From contig CAVSWT010000012.1 in the NCBI GenBank assembly GCA_963731745.1, positions 227,983 to 291,982 on the forward strand: DNA of 64,000 nucleotides, written 5' to 3'. Origin of the DNA: CAVSWT01 sp963731745 (GTDB taxonomy: Bacteria; Bacteroidota; Ignavibacteria; Ignavibacteriales; Ignavibacteriaceae). Below, in pieces: positions 36,620-45,522 of the stretch. Position 1 is the first letter of the stretch. Each line of letters starts with the position of its first letter. The notes beneath the pieces were generated by a model that saw only the letters and a program-made list of their open reading frames with translations, was not told the DNA's origin and ran no database searches. The translations under genes were made by a program, and so were the position numbers.

Positions 36620-37555
36620 ATGAAATTAATTCTTATCTTTTTTCTTCTCTGCTTAATTACAATTAACGGACAAAACATTCCCTCATACTATCAGCTTGAC
36701 AATTCACTTTCTGATTCTTTGTTAAAAATTGTGAAAGAAGTTGGACTTGACGGCAAATATGATGCTGGCGAAGATGGCATGGAACAAATTTCTTTTGCAG
36801 TGATTGACTTAAATTCAAATCCTGCAGTGATAGCCGGAGTGCATTTCGATAATTTTATCTATCCTGCTAGCGTATATAAAATGTATGTCGCTGCTGATAT
36901 TCTTAAACAAATTAGCGAAGGCAAATTTTCATTATCAGATGAATACATAGTTAAATCACCAAACGATGTTGATAGGTCGAGAGAAATAGCCAGTGACCCA
37001 AGGCCATTATTAAGAGACGGCGATACGGTTACTGTTAATTATTTGCTTGATTTAATGATTACCCGCAGTGACAATTCAGCAGCGAATTGTTTAATCGACA
37101 AAGCGACTCGTCCGGAAATAAATAAGATGATGCACGAATACAATTGGAATGGCAGCGAAGTAACCAGAAAATTTTTAAGTCGAAAATTTGAAGACCCTGG
37201 ATACGATACAATTAAAAGTACAGAAACTTGCGCGCTTCATGCTGCTGATTTCATGTATAAAATTTATAAAAATGAATTAGTGAATCCTTGGGTTAGTATG
37301 CAGATGAAAGCTTTATTGGGAAGACAATTAGACATCACAAAACTTTCAGCCGGTTTACCCAAGGATGCAATGTTTTATCATAAAACAGGCTGGTGGAGCT
37401 ATTATACAAACGATGTGGGTATTGTAGATGACGGAAAAGTTAAATATGTGATTGCATTGTTTACACCTGTTACAGAGGAAATAGTTTTACCCAAAATGAA
37501 AATACTTTCGTCTAAAGTTTATTCGTTGATGAAGAGACGTTTTGAATCTAAATAA
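36620..37555 (+). CDS. Secreted class A beta-lactamase-like serine hydrolase
   Basis: The 311-aa product has a signal peptide (MKLILIFFLLCLITINGQ). It carries the serine-hydrolase motifs of the penicillin-binding fold: Ser84-x-x-Lys87 in PASVYKMY, SDN at 150-152 (ITRSDNSAAN) and KTG at 255-257 (YHKTGWW). Order and spacing fit class A beta-lactamases. The Omega-loop ExxLN motif needed for deacylation is not seen (FEDPGYDTIKSTE instead). It may be a peptidase or esterase rather than a true beta-lactamase. Its end overlaps the converging methyltransferase frame by 8 bp. Confidence 0.83.
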   Translation: MKLILIFFLLCLITINGQNIPSYYQLDNSLSDSLLKIVKEVGLDGKYDAGEDGMEQISFAVIDLNSNPAVIAGVHFDNFIYPASVYKMYVAADILKQISEGKFSLSDEYIVKSPNDVDRSREIASDPRPLLRDGDTVTVNYLLDLMITRSDNSAANCLIDKATRPEINKMMHEYNWNGSEVTRKFLSRKFEDPGYDTIKSTETCALHAADFMYKIYKNELVNPWVSMQMKALLGRQLDITKLSAGLPKDAMFYHKTGWWSYYTNDVGIVDDGKVKYVIALFTPVTEEIVLPKMKILSSKVYSLMKRRFESK

Positions 37556-38303
37556 GAATTTCCTGTGTTCTTTTAGAACGCGGAAACCTACTTTTAATCC
37601 CTTGGGAAGTATTCACTGCAGTTCCTAAAATATAATCGTGATATTTAATAACGCATTGTCCGGGAGAGCCAAAATCTTTTTTAATAGTGCCTCCCTCAAG
37701 ATATTTTTTTAAATCATCATTTTCTCCGATTTCAAAAATATTTTTTGATATTTGATTTTGAAGAATTTGAGCAGCATTAGTATATAATACAGTTTCACCT
37801 TTATTATCAATTGAACCGAATTTTGTTCCTATTCTTTCAAATAGTCCTAAGTTTGGATCATCCCAATCTTTTGTAATGAAGAAAATATCATTTCCTTTTA
37901 ATAAAAATTTATAATTTAAAAATGCATCATCAGTCAATGCGAAATCTTCTTTAAGATTAGACAATGATTTTCTAAGTTCTTTATTTCCTATGTCAACAAA
38001 CTTTAAGTCTCTTTTCTTCGGACTAATCTTTTCCGGTGACTCGGTGCTGCCGGTTTTCCGCAGCTTTATTATAAAAAATCCATCGCTGTCAACTTCCCAT
38101 GGAAAAATCCGTTTTGCCTTTGCGAGATTTTGATTTAAACTTTTACCATTAAACGAAGTAAATGCTTCATGACTTTTGACCGGTAAATCTATTTCAATTA
38201 CTTCCACCGGATATTTATTTAAAATAGTATTTAGCACAAATTCATTTTCTTCTGCTGTTAATGTGCAGGTTGAATAAACTACTTCGCCGCCGACTTTTAG
38301 CAT
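37548..38303 (-). CDS. RsmB/NOP-family RNA methyltransferase, C-terminal part (frame-split)
   Basis: The 251-aa frame opens MLKVGGEVVYSTCTLTAEEN, which is motif VI of m5C RNA methyltransferases with the catalytic Thr-Cys. It ends in a PUA-like/RsmF C-terminal region (SPGQCVIKYHDYILGTAV). It lacks the SAM-binding part, which sits immediately upstream in another frame (38305-38979). The two make one ~475-aa rRNA or tRNA cytosine-5 methyltransferase if one base is removed near 38325-38333. The apparent ATG here is an internal Met of that protein. Confidence 0.85.
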   Translation of the reverse strand: MLKVGGEVVYSTCTLTAEENEFVLNTILNKYPVEVIEIDLPVKSHEAFTSFNGKSLNQNLAKAKRIFPWEVDSDGFFIIKLRKTGSTESPEKISPKKRDLKFVDIGNKELRKSLSNLKEDFALTDDAFLNYKFLLKGNDIFFITKDWDDPNLGLFERIGTKFGSIDNKGETVLYTNAAQILQNQISKNIFEIGENDDLKKYLEGGTIKKDFGSPGQCVIKYHDYILGTAVNTSQGIKSRFPRSKRTQEILI

Positions 38304-38304
38304 T

Positions 38305-38979
38305 TTAATAGCTGCAATTAATAATCGTCGTTTGAAGATCGCCTAATCTTTCAGCTCTTTCCAGTGACCACCAATTATTTACTTCACCTTTTTTCTGAAT
38401 AATTCCAAGCCCGCTGCACGGCGCATCGACTAATATTTTATCAAAATATTCTTCATAAATTTTGCTAAGCATTTCTCCTTTGTAATGAGCAACTCCTATA
38501 TTAAGTGAATTCATTCTATCGATGTTGTAAACAAGCATCTTTACTCTGTCTAACTGAATTTCATTGGCAACGATTGTTCCTTTATTATTCATCAGTTCTG
38601 CAAGTTCGGTGGTTTTAGAACCTGGAGCAGAACATAAATCAAGCACCAAATCATTTTGAGCTGGATTTAAAATTAAAGGAGGAAGCGTTGAAGAGAGGCC
38701 TTGAATATAATATAACCCGATAATGTGCTCTATCGATCTGCTTACGAATTCATTTTTATTTAAAATCTTCAGTGAGCTTTGAAGTGTGGGGATTGTTTCA
38801 GTTTCAATTCCATAATTATCATTTAAAATTTTAGCGAGCTTTTCTTTATTAATTTTTAGCGAGTTAGTTCTAATGTATTGTGTGGGTTCTGAACGGATAA
38901 ATTCTAAATATTGCTTTGTTGAATTTTTACCGTAAATATTTTCAATGTATGATAAAACTTTTTCACTTACTTCCGTCAA
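38305..38979 (-). CDS. RsmB/NOP-family RNA methyltransferase, N-terminal part (frame-split)
   Basis: The 224-aa frame carries the SAM-binding motifs DLCSAPGSKTTELAELM and motif IV DAPCSGLG (release Cys). It then ends abruptly in LGDLQTTIINCSY. In the next frame the same DNA reads RLLIAAIKMLKVGGEVVYST, the usual continuation. The lesion lies near 38325-38333 and fits one extra base (for example CAAACGACGA for CAACGACGA). Together with 37548-38303 this is one gene. Bacterial rRNA methyltransferases are rarely lost, so an assembly error is plausible. Confidence 0.85.
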   Translation of the reverse strand: MTEVSEKVLSYIENIYGKNSTKQYLEFIRSEPTQYIRTNSLKINKEKLAKILNDNYGIETETIPTLQSSLKILNKNEFVSRSIEHIIGLYYIQGLSSTLPPLILNPAQNDLVLDLCSAPGSKTTELAELMNNKGTIVANEIQLDRVKMLVYNIDRMNSLNIGVAHYKGEMLSKIYEEYFDKILVDAPCSGLGIIQKKGEVNNWWSLERAERLGDLQTTIINCSY

Positions 38980-38987
38980 TTCTTATC

Positions 38988-39416
38988 TCAATATTTTATG
39001 ATGTTTAATTTTCTAAATATTTCGTTCACAGTTTGATTAAAATTTTTTGAAGTTGGAAAGTTCTTATTGTAATCAATTCTTATTTGAGAAATAATGCTGT
39101 CTAAATGATTGTGGTAATTTGAAATGACAGCCTTAATTTCTTTCTCTGTATTTGGAACTAAAACTTTATCTGTCTTAAACCTGCTTGCATAAACTAAATA
39201 CTTAGCTTTATCATGACTTTCAGCCTGCATAACGGAGGACCCGTCAGTTGTTAAAATCTCGTGATGTCCAAAAAACTCATTTCCTATAATTAGTGGTTTT
39301 CCGGGAAGCCGGATTTCTTCAACTTCAGTGCTGGATAAAAAATCATCAGGAAATATTTTTATTCCATCGTTTCGAATTCTTTCACACCAACTCAGCGTAA
39401 ATTCTTTTAAGGTCAC
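38988..39416 (-). CDS. Hypothetical protein, 142 aa
   Basis: I do not recognise this family. It has no signal peptide or membrane helix. The N-terminal half is mixed (IRLPGKPLIIGNEFFGHHEI, TTDGSSVMQAESHDKAKYLV) and the C-terminal half is likely helical (LDSIISQIRIDYNKNF). It lies 17 bp downstream of the nucleoside-hydrolase-like gene and 8 bp upstream of the methyltransferase, all on the minus strand, so it is likely part of one operon. Confidence 0.65.
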   Translation of the reverse strand: MTLKEFTLSWCERIRNDGIKIFPDDFLSSTEVEEIRLPGKPLIIGNEFFGHHEILTTDGSSVMQAESHDKAKYLVYASRFKTDKVLVPNTEKEIKAVISNYHNHLDSIISQIRIDYNKNFPTSKNFNQTVNEIFRKLNIIKY

Positions 39417-39433
39417 TTAAAAACTGCTTTTGT

Positions 39434-39838
39434 TTAATAAATAATTATTGATTGAAGTGGCGATATCATCTTTAGTGCTATATCTTTTAAAGTAATCAGA
39501 TTAGAATTGCAACCTTCAATCATAGCAGAAACTTTTTCTACTGATGAATGTGCAAAAGCAAGCACTGGCATTTTCTTTTCATAAATAGCATAGGCGACTT
39601 CAAATCCAACCCCCAGGCTTGGTGCAGAAACTTCAGCTATTACCATTTTGCTTCTTTCAATCCATTTTATATCACGCTTAAAAATTTGCGGTGCGGTAAG
39701 TGGAATGGCGGATCTAAAATCTTCATTTAATTCAGAAAGAGCAGTATGTTTTAATGAAGATAGATGGTTAATAATATCAATATAATAATTTTGAAATGTT
39801 GTGTCGCCTTTTATCGGCCCGGCGCAATAAATTACCAT
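39434..39838 (-). CDS. Nucleoside 2-deoxyribosyltransferase / DNPH1-like protein
   Basis: The 134-aa product starts MVIYCAGPIKGD (substrate loop of this family) and has RDIKWIERSKMVIAEVSAPS and LGVGFEVAYA, which contains the catalytic Glu. Length and motifs match DNPH1/RCL-type 2'-deoxynucleoside 5'-phosphate N-hydrolases or short nucleoside deoxyribosyltransferases, which break the N-glycosidic bond of deoxynucleotides. It lies 2 bp after bshA and so is likely cotranscribed. Confidence 0.82.
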   Translation of the reverse strand: MVIYCAGPIKGDTTFQNYYIDIINHLSSLKHTALSELNEDFRSAIPLTAPQIFKRDIKWIERSKMVIAEVSAPSLGVGFEVAYAIYEKKMPVLAFAHSSVEKVSAMIEGCNSNLITLKDIALKMISPLQSIIIY

Positions 39839-39840
39839 AA

Positions 39841-40965
39841 TTATGAATTTAAAATTGTATTATAATGATCTTCGTAAAGGGGAATTACTTTTGATTTATC
39901 AAAAACATTCACTGCTCTATTACGGGCATTTTGTGAGAACAAATCATATTTCCTATCATTAGTTAACAAATCTACCACATACTTTGACATTCTTTCTACG
40001 TCTCCAATTTCAGCTATAAATCCGGTTTCATTATGCCTTACTAATTCCGGCAGTCCACCAACACTTGAACTGACAACCGGGACTCCGCACGCCATAGCTT
40101 CAAGGGCAGACAATCCGAAACTTTCAGATTGTGATGGAATAAGAAAAATATCAGAAGCGGTTAAAATGTCAACCAGCGCATCTTGCTTGCCTAAAAATTT
40201 TACGTGATCACATAAATTAAGCTGGCGGCATAATCTTTCGCATTCGGATCTATCCGGGCCGTCGCCAACTAAAAGAAGTTTGGCGGGAATTTCTTTTAAT
40301 ACTTGTTCTAATATTCTTATCGTATCAGATACTCTTTTTACAACTCTAAAGTTGGAAGTATGTACCAAAATTTTTTCTCCATTTGGAGCAATTTTTTCTC
40401 TAAACGGATTATCTTTATTTGGCTTGTAAAGTTCCGTATCAATAAAGTTTGGAATTACTTCAATGTTTTTTTCAATAGCATAATTTGTTAGTGTTTTTTC
40501 TTTTAGAAATCTTGAGACTGCAGTTACTCCATCACTTTCTTCAATACTGAATTTGACCAGCGGAAGAAATGATGGCTCTAATCCCACAAGTGTTATATCT
40601 GTACCATGAAGCGTGGTTGAAATTTTTAAATCTCTTTTACTTTTAAGCATTTGTTTTGCAAGGTAAGCGCTGCTTGCATGTGGAATTGCATAATGAACAT
40701 GAAGTAAATCCAAATTTTCATATTCAACAACTTCAACCATTTTACTGGCGAGCGCTAAACTGTAAAGCGGAAATTCAAATAAGGGATAGCTGCTAAGCTC
40801 CACTTCATGAAATACAACATTTTCAAAAAAATTACTTAAACGAAAGGGAAGAGCATAACTAATAAAATGAACTTCGTGGCCTCTTTGTGCTAATGATTTA
40901 CCAAGCTCTGTTGCAACTACACCGCTTCCTCCGTAGGTCGGATAACATGTTATTCCAATTTTCAT
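39841..40965 (-). CDS. bshA: N-acetyl-alpha-D-glucosaminyl L-malate synthase
   Basis: The 374-aa GT4 glycosyltransferase has the BshA start MKIGITCYPTYGGSGVVATE, the long segment HVHYAIPHASSAYLAKQML and the GT4 donor-site motif SESFGLSALEAMACGVPVVS. BshA joins UDP-GlcNAc to L-malate, the first step of bacillithiol synthesis. In green sulfur bacteria and relatives the product is N-methyl-bacillithiol. bshB and bshC are not in the window. It heads the minus-strand operon running down to the methyltransferase. Confidence 0.94.
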   Translation of the reverse strand: MKIGITCYPTYGGSGVVATELGKSLAQRGHEVHFISYALPFRLSNFFENVVFHEVELSSYPLFEFPLYSLALASKMVEVVEYENLDLLHVHYAIPHASSAYLAKQMLKSKRDLKISTTLHGTDITLVGLEPSFLPLVKFSIEESDGVTAVSRFLKEKTLTNYAIEKNIEVIPNFIDTELYKPNKDNPFREKIAPNGEKILVHTSNFRVVKRVSDTIRILEQVLKEIPAKLLLVGDGPDRSECERLCRQLNLCDHVKFLGKQDALVDILTASDIFLIPSQSESFGLSALEAMACGVPVVSSSVGGLPELVRHNETGFIAEIGDVERMSKYVVDLLTNDRKYDLFSQNARNRAVNVFDKSKVIPLYEDHYNTILNS

Positions 40966-41120
40966 ACTTTTTTTTAATTCTTTAATTTTGATTGGCTGAA
41001 ATTATCATAATTAACGGCTACTAATATATATTATTTTGATTCAATTTAGAATTCATTTAATTATTACTTGATCTCGATTAACGATTATATATAAACTATC
41101 GGCAAAAGAACTAACTTATT

Positions 41121-41999
41121 ATGAAAATACTTTTAATCGGACACTCTGTTGAAGATCATCTTCTATCAAAAGATAATGAAATAATAACTCCAGGTGGAAT
41201 TTTTTATTCTGCGTTAGGCCATAAGTTTGTAAACGAACTTGAAGATGAAATCTATTTAAACACAGCAGTTGAGAAAGCTAACGAAAATTTATTTTCCGTT
41301 GTTTATGATAATGTTAACGGAAAATATATTTCAATAGCAGATGAAATCCCCAAAGTATTTTTAACAATTCATGAAAACAAAGAACGTGATGAGTGTTATA
41401 ATAAGGTTACGAAAAATCTTGAGATAAATTTTGAAGATTTAAATTCATTTGATAGCATTCAACTCAACATGATAACTGGTTTTGATATTACTGTTAATCA
41501 AGTGGAAGAATTAAGAAAAAATTATAAAGGATTAATTTATTTTGATGTGCATACGCTTTCACGCGGACTTGAAGGCAATATGAAGAGAGAATTCAGAACC
41601 ATACCTGAATTTGAACGATGGGCAAAATCCGTAGATATTGTTCAAGTGAATGAGTCTGAACTTTTAACTTTAGATGATGAAATTGATTCGATAAAAATAA
41701 TTCTGAAAATGTTAAACGTTGGATTGAAATATATTATTGTAACGAAAGGGCATTTAGGAGCCAAAGTTTATTGGCTTCAAAATAATGAATTAAATTCCAA
41801 TTTTGTTAGTGCATTAAAAGTTAATCCTGAAAATAAGGTTGGCTGCGGTGATATTTTTGGCTCGGTGTTTTTTTATTTTTATCTTAAAACAAGTGATTTA
41901 ATTGCAGCTTTAGAAAAGGCAAACCATTTTGCCGGTTTAGCTGCATCTAAAAATAATTTTACGGATTTATTGAATTTGAGGAATGATGTTTTCGCATGA
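41121..41999 (+). CDS. PfkB-family carbohydrate kinase
   Basis: The 292-aa product starts MKILLIGHSVEDHLL with PGGIFYSALGHKF and ends with the PfkB anion-hole/base motif VGCGDIFGSVFFYF (GCGD in place of the commoner GAGD) and an Asn-rich tail. It probably phosphorylates a sugar or nucleoside; the substrate is unclear. It overlaps the next gene by 17 bp, and a third gene overlaps that by 4 bp, so the three form a tight operon. Confidence 0.85.
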   Translation: MKILLIGHSVEDHLLSKDNEIITPGGIFYSALGHKFVNELEDEIYLNTAVEKANENLFSVVYDNVNGKYISIADEIPKVFLTIHENKERDECYNKVTKNLEINFEDLNSFDSIQLNMITGFDITVNQVEELRKNYKGLIYFDVHTLSRGLEGNMKREFRTIPEFERWAKSVDIVQVNESELLTLDDEIDSIKIILKMLNVGLKYIIVTKGHLGAKVYWLQNNELNSNFVSALKVNPENKVGCGDIFGSVFFYFYLKTSDLIAALEKANHFAGLAASKNNFTDLLNLRNDVFA

Positions 42000-42897
42000 T
42001 ATTATAAAGAAAAGAATTTTAATTGTCGGCTCAAACGGAATGCTTGGGCAGCGGGTTGCACATTTTTATCTGCCTAAAGATAATATTCAGTTATTAGGAT
42101 TATCAGTTGAAGATGATTCGGTTTGTAAGAAAATAGATTACGTTAAAGTTGATATTACAAAGCGGGATGAATTGAAAAAAGCTGTTTATGATTTTTGTCC
42201 TGATTTTATTATAAATGCGGCTGCTTTCACTAATGTCGATTTAAGTGAAACTGAGCGAGAGCTGGCATGGAAGATAAACGTAAAAGGAGTTGAATATTTA
42301 GCAGAAGTTTCAAGGGTGCTTGATTCACATTTAATACATATTTCATCCGATTATATTTTTGACGGCCGTAAAGGGCCTTATTCAGAAACCGATAAACCTA
42401 ATCCATTAGGATATTACGGCAGAACAAAACTTGCAAGTGAAAATGCTTTAAAGATTAGCGGCACCTTAAATACAATTTTACGCACCAATGTACTTTATGG
42501 AATTGCAGACAGCAGGCCGGATTTTGTTCGCTGGGTGGTAAAGTCAATACGAGATCAAAAAGAAATTAGAATTGTTACTGATCAAATAAATAATCCAACT
42601 TTTATCGATGATTTAGTTCAAGCAATAAATAAAATAATTGAATATAAAAAAACCGGTATATATAATATCGGCGGAAAAGAATTTTTATCTAGATTTGATT
42701 TCACAATGCAGATTGCAGATTATTTTCAACTAGATAAGAACTTAATAACCGCAATTATTACTAAAGATTTAAATCAACCTGCAAAACGTCCTTTGAACTC
42801 AGGTTTAATTACAATTAAAGCAGAAACAGAACTTGGATACAAACCACTTTCAATTCTTGAATCATTATCTGTTATGAAGCGGGAATTAGCTTTATGA
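41983..42897 (+). CDS. rfbD: dTDP-4-dehydrorhamnose reductase-like SDR protein
   Basis: The 304-aa extended SDR has GSNGMLGQ (cofactor binding), NAAAFTNVDLSETE, HISSDYIFDGRKGPYSE and the catalytic YYGRTK. The pattern is RmlD/RfbD, which makes dTDP-L-rhamnose, though related SDRs are also named this way. No other rml genes are nearby. Its start lies inside the PfkB gene and its stop overlaps the amylase start (ATGA). Confidence 0.83.
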   Translation: MMFSHDIIKKRILIVGSNGMLGQRVAHFYLPKDNIQLLGLSVEDDSVCKKIDYVKVDITKRDELKKAVYDFCPDFIINAAAFTNVDLSETERELAWKINVKGVEYLAEVSRVLDSHLIHISSDYIFDGRKGPYSETDKPNPLGYYGRTKLASENALKISGTLNTILRTNVLYGIADSRPDFVRWVVKSIRDQKEIRIVTDQINNPTFIDDLVQAINKIIEYKKTGIYNIGGKEFLSRFDFTMQIADYFQLDKNLITAIITKDLNQPAKRPLNSGLITIKAETELGYKPLSILESLSVMKRELAL

Positions 42898-44735
42898 AAT
42901 TAAAATTAATAATTGCATTTCTCTTTCTAATATTCACTAATAACTTTTCACAAAGCTCGCCGGTTCAGCAAAAGGAAAAAAATCTAGATTGGGCACGCGG
43001 AATTGTTTGGTATCAAATATTTCCGGAAAGATTTGCTGATGGTGATACAACCAATGAACCCACCACAGATAAAGTGTTAATTCATTCTCGCCGAAAAATA
43101 AATGATTGGAAAGTCAAAAGATGGACAAGCGATTGGTATGAACAGGACAAATGGGAAAAAGAAGCCGGTGGAAAATTTAGAAATCATTTATTTGACAGAC
43201 GATATGGAGGAGATTTACAAGGCATTATTGATCATCTTGATTATTTAAAAGATTTGGGAGTCGGGTCAATTTATATTAATCCAATTTTTGATGCGGTATC
43301 ACTTCATAAATATGACGGCTCAAGTTATCATCATATTGATATTAATTTTGGCCCTGATCCTGAAGGTGATAAAAAATTAATTGATAGTGAAACTCCGGAA
43401 AATCCATCAACATGGAAATGGACTTCAGCGGATAGTTTATTTTTAAAATTAATCAGCGAAGTTCACAGGAGAGGAATGCATATTATTATTGATGGAGTTT
43501 TCAATCATGTTGGCACACAGTTTTGGGCATTTAAAGATCTGGAAAAGAAGCAGCAAAACTCTAAATACAAAGATTGGTTTGAGATAAAATCATTTGACAA
43601 TCCTTTAACCAAAAAAAATGAATTTGATTATAAAGGATGGTGGAACGTTAAGTCATTGCCGCAATTTAACAGAACCGAAAATGATTTAATTGCAGGTCCT
43701 AAACAATACATATTTAACGCAACTCAAAGATGGATGGATCCAAATAATGATGGAGTTGGTGAAGATGGAATTGACGGTTGGAGACTGGATGTAGCCCGCG
43801 ACGTGCCAATGGGCTTTTGGAAAGATTGGAGCAAATTGGTTCGATCGATTAATGATCATGCGATAATAATTGGAGAATTGTGGGAACTCTCTCCTGACTT
43901 TATTTCTGAAAATAAAGTGTTTGATGGTTTGATGAACTATAATTTTGCGTATGCAGTTAAAGGATTATTTATTGATAGAAAAAATCAAATTAAAGTTTCT
44001 GAATTTATTAATAAATTAAATGAAATTGACAGCACGTATCCTAAAGAGAATTTGGATTTACTTCAAAATTTAATGGACAGCCATGATACCGAAAGATTAT
44101 CTTCAATGATTGTTAATCCTGATAGAAAATACGACAATGATGGCAATGAAGAAAATAAAAATTATAATCCCGGCAAACCAAGTAAAGCAGATTACGAAAT
44201 TCAAAAAATGGTTGCAGCATTTCAGATGACTTACAAAGGCGCTCCCATGATCTATTATGGTGATGAAGTTGGTATGTGGGGCGCAGATGATCCGCATGAC
44301 AGGCAGCCAATGGTTTGGGATAATTTAAAATATGATGATCAAATAATTACTGCAAAATCAGGATTCAAAAAAGGATTTGGAAAATATTCTGTAGAACAAA
44401 ATAAAGACCTTCTTAACTTTTATAAGTCTTTAACTACTATTCGGAATGAAAATGCTGCTATTCAAAAAGGAAATCTAAAATTCTTCTACTCAAATGATGT
44501 TAAAAAATCATTTGCATTTGAACGGGAATATGGCAATGAAAAAATTATTGTTGTTTTTAATCTGGGGAATGAAGAAGATCAATTTGGATTATCGCTTGAC
44601 AACAATAAATATACTTATACAGAACTTATGTCATCTGAAGAAGGCACTTTGTATTCATCAGAAAATGAAAGAGTGAATTTTAAAATTGATATCGCGCCCG
44701 GTTCATTTAAAATTTACAAGTTATACAAACTTTAA
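42894..44735 (+). CDS. Secreted GH13 alpha-amylase family enzyme
   Basis: The 613-aa product has a signal peptide (ending NFSQ) and the GH13 barrel. Region I is DGVFNHVG, region II GWRLDVARD with nucleophile Asp299, region III GELWE with acid/base Glu328, and region IV MDSHDTE with Asp398. The start GIVWYQIFPERFADGD and the internal DRRYGGDLQGIIDHLDY are typical of neopullulanase/cyclomaltodextrinase-like members. It hydrolyses alpha-1,4 glucans, outside the cytoplasm here. It ends an operon with a sugar kinase and an SDR. The glucan-binding-like protein of locus A would fit the same substrate class. Confidence 0.93.
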   Translation: MKLKLIIAFLFLIFTNNFSQSSPVQQKEKNLDWARGIVWYQIFPERFADGDTTNEPTTDKVLIHSRRKINDWKVKRWTSDWYEQDKWEKEAGGKFRNHLFDRRYGGDLQGIIDHLDYLKDLGVGSIYINPIFDAVSLHKYDGSSYHHIDINFGPDPEGDKKLIDSETPENPSTWKWTSADSLFLKLISEVHRRGMHIIIDGVFNHVGTQFWAFKDLEKKQQNSKYKDWFEIKSFDNPLTKKNEFDYKGWWNVKSLPQFNRTENDLIAGPKQYIFNATQRWMDPNNDGVGEDGIDGWRLDVARDVPMGFWKDWSKLVRSINDHAIIIGELWELSPDFISENKVFDGLMNYNFAYAVKGLFIDRKNQIKVSEFINKLNEIDSTYPKENLDLLQNLMDSHDTERLSSMIVNPDRKYDNDGNEENKNYNPGKPSKADYEIQKMVAAFQMTYKGAPMIYYGDEVGMWGADDPHDRQPMVWDNLKYDDQIITAKSGFKKGFGKYSVEQNKDLLNFYKSLTTIRNENAAIQKGNLKFFYSNDVKKSFAFEREYGNEKIIVVFNLGNEEDQFGLSLDNNKYTYTELMSSEEGTLYSSENERVNFKIDIAPGSFKIYKLYKL

Positions 44736-44766
44736 GAATTAGTTTTTTATTTATTTAAAAGTTAAA

Positions 44767-45183
44767 TCAGTTATTCTGATTGTGAAAAGCTGCATAAAGA
44801 TTTGAGCATATTTTTCTAACTCGTTCACTATCATCAAATCTTGCCGCACCTTTCAAATTATATATACCAATTCCATTTCCCATTTTAAATAAAGTAATCG
44901 CTGCTGAAATTCTTTCTTCCTCGCTTTGTCCATTGTTGAGCATTTTTAATAATGGAATTAAAGCTTGGTTAGCGTCATTTTTGTTTATAAGATTAATATC
45001 AATCAGATTCCCAAGTTCCAATGCAGCGCTGGTTTTTAATCCAAAATTTTCTGAAGAGATACCCATTGAAAGAGTTTTGACAATAGCATCTTTTTTATTT
45101 TGGCTTATTTCTTTGGCATTTATCGTAGTAACAAAGATGATAGAAATAGCTAATACTAGATAAGCAAATAGTAAATTTTTCAT
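44767..45183 (-). CDS. Secreted HEAT-like repeat protein, 138 aa
   Basis: A signal peptide (MKNLLFAYLVLAISIIFVTT, cleavage near INAK) precedes paired helices of HEAT type (LKTSAALELGNLIDINLINK, ANQALIPLLKMLNNG, EERISAAITLFKMGNG). No known function. It is divergent from the ECF sigma operon, whose anti-sigma also ends in HEAT-like repeats, so a functional link is possible. It has a good ribosome binding site (GGAGG just upstream of the start on the minus strand). Confidence 0.72.
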   Translation of the reverse strand: MKNLLFAYLVLAISIIFVTTINAKEISQNKKDAIVKTLSMGISSENFGLKTSAALELGNLIDINLINKNDANQALIPLLKMLNNGQSEEERISAAITLFKMGNGIGIYNLKGAARFDDSERVRKICSNLYAAFHNQNN

Positions 45184-45522
45184 TACTGCCTCCTGTTAAA
45201 TTATAATTAGTCTTTGAATACGTTTCTAATTAAATCATAATGAAAGAAGAAAGCCACTCAATTGTTATGAAAGGCGATATGAATATGTCTTCCGATAAAA
45301 AATGATGATGGCCGAATTACTTAATACTGAATTTTAAAAAAAACGATTGTACAAAAAAGAATTGTTAACTTTAATTAAGCTGAGAATAAACCCTGGCTTT
45401 GGCAATGATTCTAAAAAACGTAATTTTATATCATTCCATTATTTCCATTTATTAAAAAATAATTTTATTTCCCCAACCCTTTTGGTTTCTCCGCAGTCTA
45501 ATCGGGTAGGAAAAGGAAAAAT
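45184..45522. other. 339-bp divergent intergenic region
   Basis: This lies between the HEAT-like gene (minus) and the ECF sigma gene (plus). It contains the ECF-like promoter at 45474-45502 and the SD GGAAAAGG of the sigma gene. The rest is AT-rich with no convincing gene; one 21-codon frame at 45239 has no support. Confidence 0.6.
45474..45502 (+). promoter_or_regulatory. Candidate ECF-type autoregulatory promoter of the sigma operon
   Basis: CAACC (45474-45478) and GTCTAAT (45496-45502) are separated by 17 bases. This matches the AAC / GTCTA layout of many ECF promoters. It lies 21 bp before the sigma ATG. The same elements with identical spacing lie before the DUF5916 gene (48273-48300). 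Confidence 0.58.

Noticed and set aside
45239..45304. 21-codon frame (MKEESHSIVMKGDMNMSSDK) before the ECF operon
   Set aside because: No ribosome binding site and no recognisable relatives; treated as chance.
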